From contig NZ_JACHBY010000001.1 in the NCBI RefSeq assembly GCF_014200495.1, forward strand, positions 1,415,738-1,479,737: a stretch of 64,000 bases of DNA, read 5' to 3'. A model generated the notes under the pieces. The model saw nothing but the letters and a program-made list of their open reading frames with translations. It made no database searches and had not been told where the DNA came from. Source of the DNA: Mucilaginibacter geliditolerans. GTDB taxonomy: Bacteria > Bacteroidota > Bacteroidia > Sphingobacteriales > Sphingobacteriaceae. Shown here piece by piece: positions 60,873 through 64,000 of the stretch. How positions within the stretch are numbered: position 1 is the stretch's first letter; every line of letters begins with the position of its first letter. A program made the translations under genes and the position numbers.

Positions 60873-62150
60873 TTAAACTTGTTCTACTTCCGTCTCTTCT
60901 GCTTCTTTTAGCTGTTCCGCGTTAGCTTTATCACGACGCCCGCTGGTCAGGAATTTATAAAATGCGGCAACTATTATCAGTGCTATTATACCCTGGCAAA
61001 GTATAGCATTTGGCGCTCCTATCTGCTGCGATATAGCGCCAATAAGCAAGCTACCGATGGGCAACATCCCAAAATAGGCCATCGCCACATAGCTCATCAC
61101 CCTGCCCCTCATTGCTTTGTCTGATTCCACCTGTATAATGGTTATAAAGATTGTGGTTTGCGACATCATGCCAAAACCGGATAAAGCGGCAAATAACATA
61201 GCCAATGGGAAATAACTGATATGCGAGAAAAATATTAGGCAGATACCAAAGATGATAGAATTGATGAGCAGCACTATTTTAAGATCGGCATTAGGTTTTA
61301 ACGATGCCAGGAATACCGAGCCAGCCACTGCGCCCAAACCTATAAAACTATTGATGTACCCAAAAGTAGCGGCATCACCCTTAAAAATAACCTTGGCAAA
61401 TACAGGTAACAGCGTATTATAAGGCAATATCAGCAGACTTATTAAGCCCAACATTAGCATCATTACACTTATTGAAGGAGTATTTTTGAGATAAACAAAA
61501 CCTTCAACCAGTTCAGATCCTACTTTCTTTGTTATTGAAGGCGGGATATATGCCGGCAGTTTCATTAACAGCAGCGAGATAATCACCGCTATAAAACTTA
61601 TTGCATTGATAAGAAAACAAGCTCCCGCGCCATATTTTACCAGTATAATGCCTGATAATGCGGGGCCCACCAACCTGGCTATATTTACCATGGATGAATT
61701 GAGCGCTAAGGCATTGGGCAGGTCGGCTTTATCGGTCACCATTTCGTGTATGAGCGGCTGCCTTGCAGGTACATCAAATGCATTAACAATACCAAGTACC
61801 ACGCTAAGCGCAAGTATTTCCCAAACAGTATAGTGATTTATCAGGACTAATACGGCCAGTAATACAGCCTGTATCATTGAAGCTGTTTGGGTGATGAGCA
61901 ATACCTTATAACGGTTATACCTGTCTGACGCGATACCACCTAACAATGAGAAAAGAAACGATGGGAACTGCGAGGCAAATACGGTAAGGCCCAGCATAAA
62001 TGCCGAATGCGTCATAGTATAAACCATCCAGCTTACTCCCGTGCGCTGCATCCAGGTACCAATCTGCGAAATAGACTGCCCGGTAAAAAATAAACTATAG
62101 TTACGGTTCCGAAATGCACGAAATGTGCTTGTTATTTTATCTGTACTCAT
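60873..62150 (-). CDS. MFS transporter (MFS_3/enterobactin-exporter-like)
   Basis: This 425-residue permease has about 12 transmembrane helices. Motif A-like G-G-I-A-S-D-R-Y-N-R-Y lies between helices 2 and 3. The start R-N-Y-S-L-F-F-T-G-Q-S-I-S-Q-I-G-T-W-M-Q is typical of the MFS_3 drug/siderophore exporter group. A TetR-type regulator gene lies upstream, and a palindrome at 62180-62210 precedes its start. It is likely an efflux pump under TetR repression. Confidence 0.92.
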   Translation of the reverse strand: MSTDKITSTFRAFRNRNYSLFFTGQSISQIGTWMQRTGVSWMVYTMTHSAFMLGLTVFASQFPSFLFSLLGGIASDRYNRYKVLLITQTASMIQAVLLAVLVLINHYTVWEILALSVVLGIVNAFDVPARQPLIHEMVTDKADLPNALALNSSMVNIARLVGPALSGIILVKYGAGACFLINAISFIAVIISLLLMKLPAYIPPSITKKVGSELVEGFVYLKNTPSISVMMLMLGLISLLILPYNTLLPVFAKVIFKGDAATFGYINSFIGLGAVAGSVFLASLKPNADLKIVLLINSIIFGICLIFFSHISYFPLAMLFAALSGFGMMSQTTIFITIIQVESDKAMRGRVMSYVAMAYFGMLPIGSLLIGAISQQIGAPNAILCQGIIALIIVAAFYKFLTSGRRDKANAEQLKEAEETEVEQV

Positions 62151-62179
62151 TTATCTGCATCTATAATTTCCAATTAAAC

Positions 62180-62210
62180 ATTTCGACATTATTCGTCATT
62201 TTGTCGAAAT
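62180..62210. promoter_or_regulatory. candidate TetR operator upstream of the MFS gene
   Basis: ATTTCGACA (62180-62188) faces TGTCGAAAT (62202-62210) across 13 bases, a perfect nine-bp inverted repeat. It lies 30-60 bases before the MFS start and just after the TetR gene. Repressor binding here would block the MFS promoter. Confidence 0.6.
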
Positions 62211-62224
62211 TAAGGTAAAATTTT

Positions 62225-62842
62225 TTATTTCTTTAGCCCGTGCATAACCATTTGTGTAAATGCGTTTACCGCGGTTTCTATCCCGCTGAAATCACTTTCA
62301 ATAGCCATTTCACGTTTTAGGCCATGCACGGTGCTAAGCAGTACATAAATAAATGATTCCTGCTCTTTTTCATCCATTGCACGCACCTCTCCTTTCTCAA
62401 CACCATTGTTTAAGATCTGACGGAGCAAAACACCTTCCTGTTTCATAATCCGTCTGTGAATGCCTTGTGCAGCTTTGTTATAATTCGACATTTCATCAGC
62501 ATCCATACCGGTATTGATGGTGCTATAAAAACTTCTTCTATCGCGTATTACCTTTAGCTTGGTTGCACAAAAAGCATGGATCTTCTCTTCGGTTGTGGTT
62601 ACGCTGTCAATCCCTTTGGCAATAGCGTTTAGTAGATCCCTTATCTCCACATCCATCACTGCTTCAAGCACTTCTTCCTTACTTTTATAGTAATAATAAA
62701 GAGAGCTGCGCCCCTTGCCGATGGCTTTAGCCACATCATCCATAGTCACCTTACGAAAGCCATGAGCCTGGAACAGCTGTTTAGCTGCCTGCAGGATCTG
62801 CTCCTCCATAAGTTCTTCTTTTGTTTGTTCTATGGTTGACAT
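62225..62842 (-). CDS. TetR family transcriptional regulator
   Basis: This 205-residue protein has an N-terminal helix-turn-helix (about 14-60, with F-R-K-V-T-M-D-D-V-A-K-A-I-G-K-G-R-S-S-L-Y-Y-Y in part) and a helical ligand-binding domain. It lies just upstream of the MFS pump on the same strand, so it probably senses a pump substrate and controls the pair through the palindrome at 62180. Confidence 0.93.
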   Translation of the reverse strand: MSTIEQTKEELMEEQILQAAKQLFQAHGFRKVTMDDVAKAIGKGRSSLYYYYKSKEEVLEAVMDVEIRDLLNAIAKGIDSVTTTEEKIHAFCATKLKVIRDRRSFYSTINTGMDADEMSNYNKAAQGIHRRIMKQEGVLLRQILNNGVEKGEVRAMDEKEQESFIYVLLSTVHGLKREMAIESDFSGIETAVNAFTQMVMHGLKK

Positions 62843-62958
62843 TTGGGTACTTGACTACTAATTACAATGCAAAGATAACACATTTTAAACATTTAAACAA
62901 ATTTTGTCTAAAAGTCCATTTTGTTGAATTCTGCAAAATAGAAAAAAAGTAAAATAAA

Positions 62959-62990
62959 TTTGCGCAACCGAATGATTGCATTTATATTTG
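62959..62990 (+). promoter_or_regulatory. Bacteroidota promoter of the ArsR operon
   Basis: TTTG at 62959-62962 and TATATTTG at 62983-62990 form a perfect -33/-7 pair with a 20-base spacer, 22 bases before the ATG of the ArsR gene. This is the best promoter match in the window. Confidence 0.8.
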
Positions 62991-63006
62991 CAACCAAATA
63001 GTTGCA
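62964..63006 (+). promoter_or_regulatory. two operator-like repeats overlapping the ArsR promoter
   Basis: GCAACCGAATGATTGCA (62964-62980) and GCAACCAAATAGTTGCA (62990-63006) are two copies of a 17-bp dyad-like site 26 bases apart. The second extends to an 18-bp perfect palindrome from 62989. One lies in the promoter spacer and one at the start region, so autorepression by the ArsR protein is likely. Confidence 0.7.
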
Positions 63007-63012
63007 CTTAAT

Positions 63013-63318
63013 ATGAGAAGAGATATTTTTCAGGCCATTGCCGACCCCACGAGGCGCGCCATACTTAGTCTGCTGGCATTACAAGCCATGACGCCAAATG
63101 CACTGGCACAGCACTTTGACAGTACACGCCAGGCGGTATCAAAACATATTAAAATACTTACTGAATGCGAGGTTGTAAAACAAAAACAAACCGGACGCGA
63201 AATTTATTATCATGCAAACCTTCAAAAAATGAAAGAAATAGACATATGGCTCGATCAGTTCCGCAAGCAATGGAAAGATCGTTTCGACCAGTTAGATGAT
63301 ATATTAAAGGATCTATAA
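63013..63318 (+). CDS. ArsR family transcriptional regulator
   Basis: This 101-residue winged-helix repressor has [10 protein letters not shown] at the start, recognition region [13 protein letters not shown] and the G-R-E-I-Y-Y wing. There is no Cys-x-Cys metal motif, so it belongs to the SdpR/SRPBCC-linked subgroup and not the metal-sensing one. It is cotranscribed with the SRPBCC gene 12 bases downstream. Confidence 0.94.
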   Translation: MRRDIFQAIADPTRRAILSLLALQAMTPNALAQHFDSTRQAVSKHIKILTECEVVKQKQTGREIYYHANLQKMKEIDIWLDQFRKQWKDRFDQLDDILKDL

Positions 63319-63330
63319 AAAACAAAAATC

Positions 63331-63819
63331 ATGAACAACACAGTAATTTCAAAAGACCTGGCTAACAAAAAGCTAAACGTTACCCGCACCTTCAAGGCGC
63401 CGCTTGAAAAAGTTTGGAAATCATGGACTGAAAGTGATCTGTTAGACAAGTGGTGGGCACCCAAACCATGGAAAGCAGTAACCAAAACAATGGATTTTAG
63501 AGAAGGGGGCCTATGGCTTTATTATATGCTTGGGCCAAACGGTGAACAATTTTGGTCGCGGGTAGATATTAAAACAGTTGATGCCCAAACCAGCTTTGGC
63601 GCAACCTGCGTTTTCTGCGATGAGCATGGAAACCCCACCGATGGTACGCCACCGATGCATTGGTTTAACCAGTTTAAAGCAGATGGTGAAAATACAATAG
63701 TTAATGTAACACTCTCCTTTGATACAGAAGAAGGCATGCAAAAAATTATTGAAATGGGCTTTGAAGGCGGCTTTAGCATGGGCCTTGACAACCTGGAAGA
63801 ATTATTAGCAGCTAAATAA
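63331..63819 (+). CDS. SRPBCC/AHSA1-domain protein
   Basis: This 162-residue protein has the START-like fold (F-K-A-P-L-E-K-V-W-K-S-W-T at about 17-29, W-W-A-P-K-P-W at about 40). This group binds hydrophobic ligands in a cavity. It is typically encoded next to ArsR repressors like the one upstream, and may bind or clear the inducing compound. Confidence 0.92.
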   Translation: MNNTVISKDLANKKLNVTRTFKAPLEKVWKSWTESDLLDKWWAPKPWKAVTKTMDFREGGLWLYYMLGPNGEQFWSRVDIKTVDAQTSFGATCVFCDEHGNPTDGTPPMHWFNQFKADGENTIVNVTLSFDTEEGMQKIIEMGFEGGFSMGLDNLEELLAAK

Positions 63820-63842
63820 TTCCCCGGGATTATTTTTCTTTT

Positions 63843-63880
63843 AAGGCTTGCTTGTGTATACACAGGCAAGCCTTTTATTT
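63843..63880 (+). terminator. Rho-independent terminator
   Basis: AAGGCTTGCTTGTG pairs with CACAGGCAAGCCTT (one G-T pair, four-base loop), followed by a T-rich tract. It ends the ArsR/SRPBCC unit. The remaining 120 bases to the window end hold no gene. A lone TATCTTTG at 63946-63953 may be the promoter of a gene beyond the window. Confidence 0.85.
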
Positions 63881-64000
63881 TTTGACATTGCATAAGAAGT
63901 TTGCGTTAGATTCTGTGTTGAAATACAAGTATTAAATAGATTTTTTATCTTTGAGTCTTAAGGCGGCTTTATGCCAGCCTGTTTAGGGCGGTCCTTTTTT

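Noticed and set aside
1..64000. Prophage, plasmid or integrative element boundaries
   Set aside because: No integrase, transposase, tRNA attachment site, portal or relaxase gene was seen. The genes are ordinary chromosomal types with uniform character.

Overview
The window reads as chromosomal DNA of a Bacteroidota bacterium, most likely the Sphingobacteriaceae (Mucilaginibacter/Pedobacter-like). The basis is the moderate AT richness, an STN/TonB-dependent receptor with DUF4249 and MG2-type partners, a propeller-type sensor kinase, a LytTR pair, a TTTG-N20-TATATTTG promoter, and a flexirubin-type pigment cluster whose tyrosine ammonia-lyase resembles the Flavobacterium enzyme. No RNA gene, phage, CRISPR array or insertion sequence was recognised. 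The genus is an inference.

Layout. 1-134: tail of a short-chain dehydrogenase. 378-8412: surface locus with a secreted protein, TonB receptor, DUF4249 lipoprotein, MG2-like protein and DUF4397 lipoprotein. 8450-9355: GH25 lysozyme. 9673-16115: four-gene minus-strand signalling run of two histidine kinases, a lone receiver and a receiver-nucleotide cyclase. 16343-20098: YitT, DinB, HAD phosphatase, a Pro/His-rich secreted peptide and an esterase.

20226-39570 is the centrepiece, a flexirubin-type (aryl-polyene plus dialkylresorcinol) cluster in three transcription units. Unit A (+, 20226-29360) holds AcpS, an acyl ligase, tyrosine ammonia-lyase, ketoreductase, two dehydratases, two intact ketosynthases and two ketosynthase-like proteins without catalytic residues. 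It should start from tyrosine-derived coumarate and build the aryl polyene. Unit B (-, 35844-29504) holds DarA, DarB, a BtrH-like protein, an ABC-2 transporter and an ACP. Unit C (+, 36084-39570) holds an enoyl-reductase-like SDR, dehydratase, ketosynthase, ACP and a second phosphopantetheinyl transferase. It probably supplies saturated chains for the resorcinol half. The BtrH-like protein is a candidate for joining the two halves.

39560-43900: an aldehyde dehydrogenase/DUF779 pair with a divergent AraC regulator. Next to it a 247-bp duplicated piece of the DUF779 gene brackets an ankyrin gene. 43956-49229: paired lipoproteins, an aspartyl-protease/PDZ protein, a membrane protein, a LytS/LytTR pair and a small protein. 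49302-53775: DNA repair (DUF3606, LigD, SMUG2-like glycosylase, DUF72). 53830-56101: small stress proteins and a Na+/H+ antiporter. 56162-59884: an SDR broken by a nonsense codon, an outer-membrane protein, DUF5995 and a winged-helix protein. 59943-63819: isochorismatase-like protein, MFS/TetR pair and ArsR/SRPBCC operon with two visible operators.

Several intergenic regions hold palindromic repeats of apparently dispersed families. Two repeat-like hairpins lie inside coding sequences, in the propeller kinase and in a ketosynthase-like gene.
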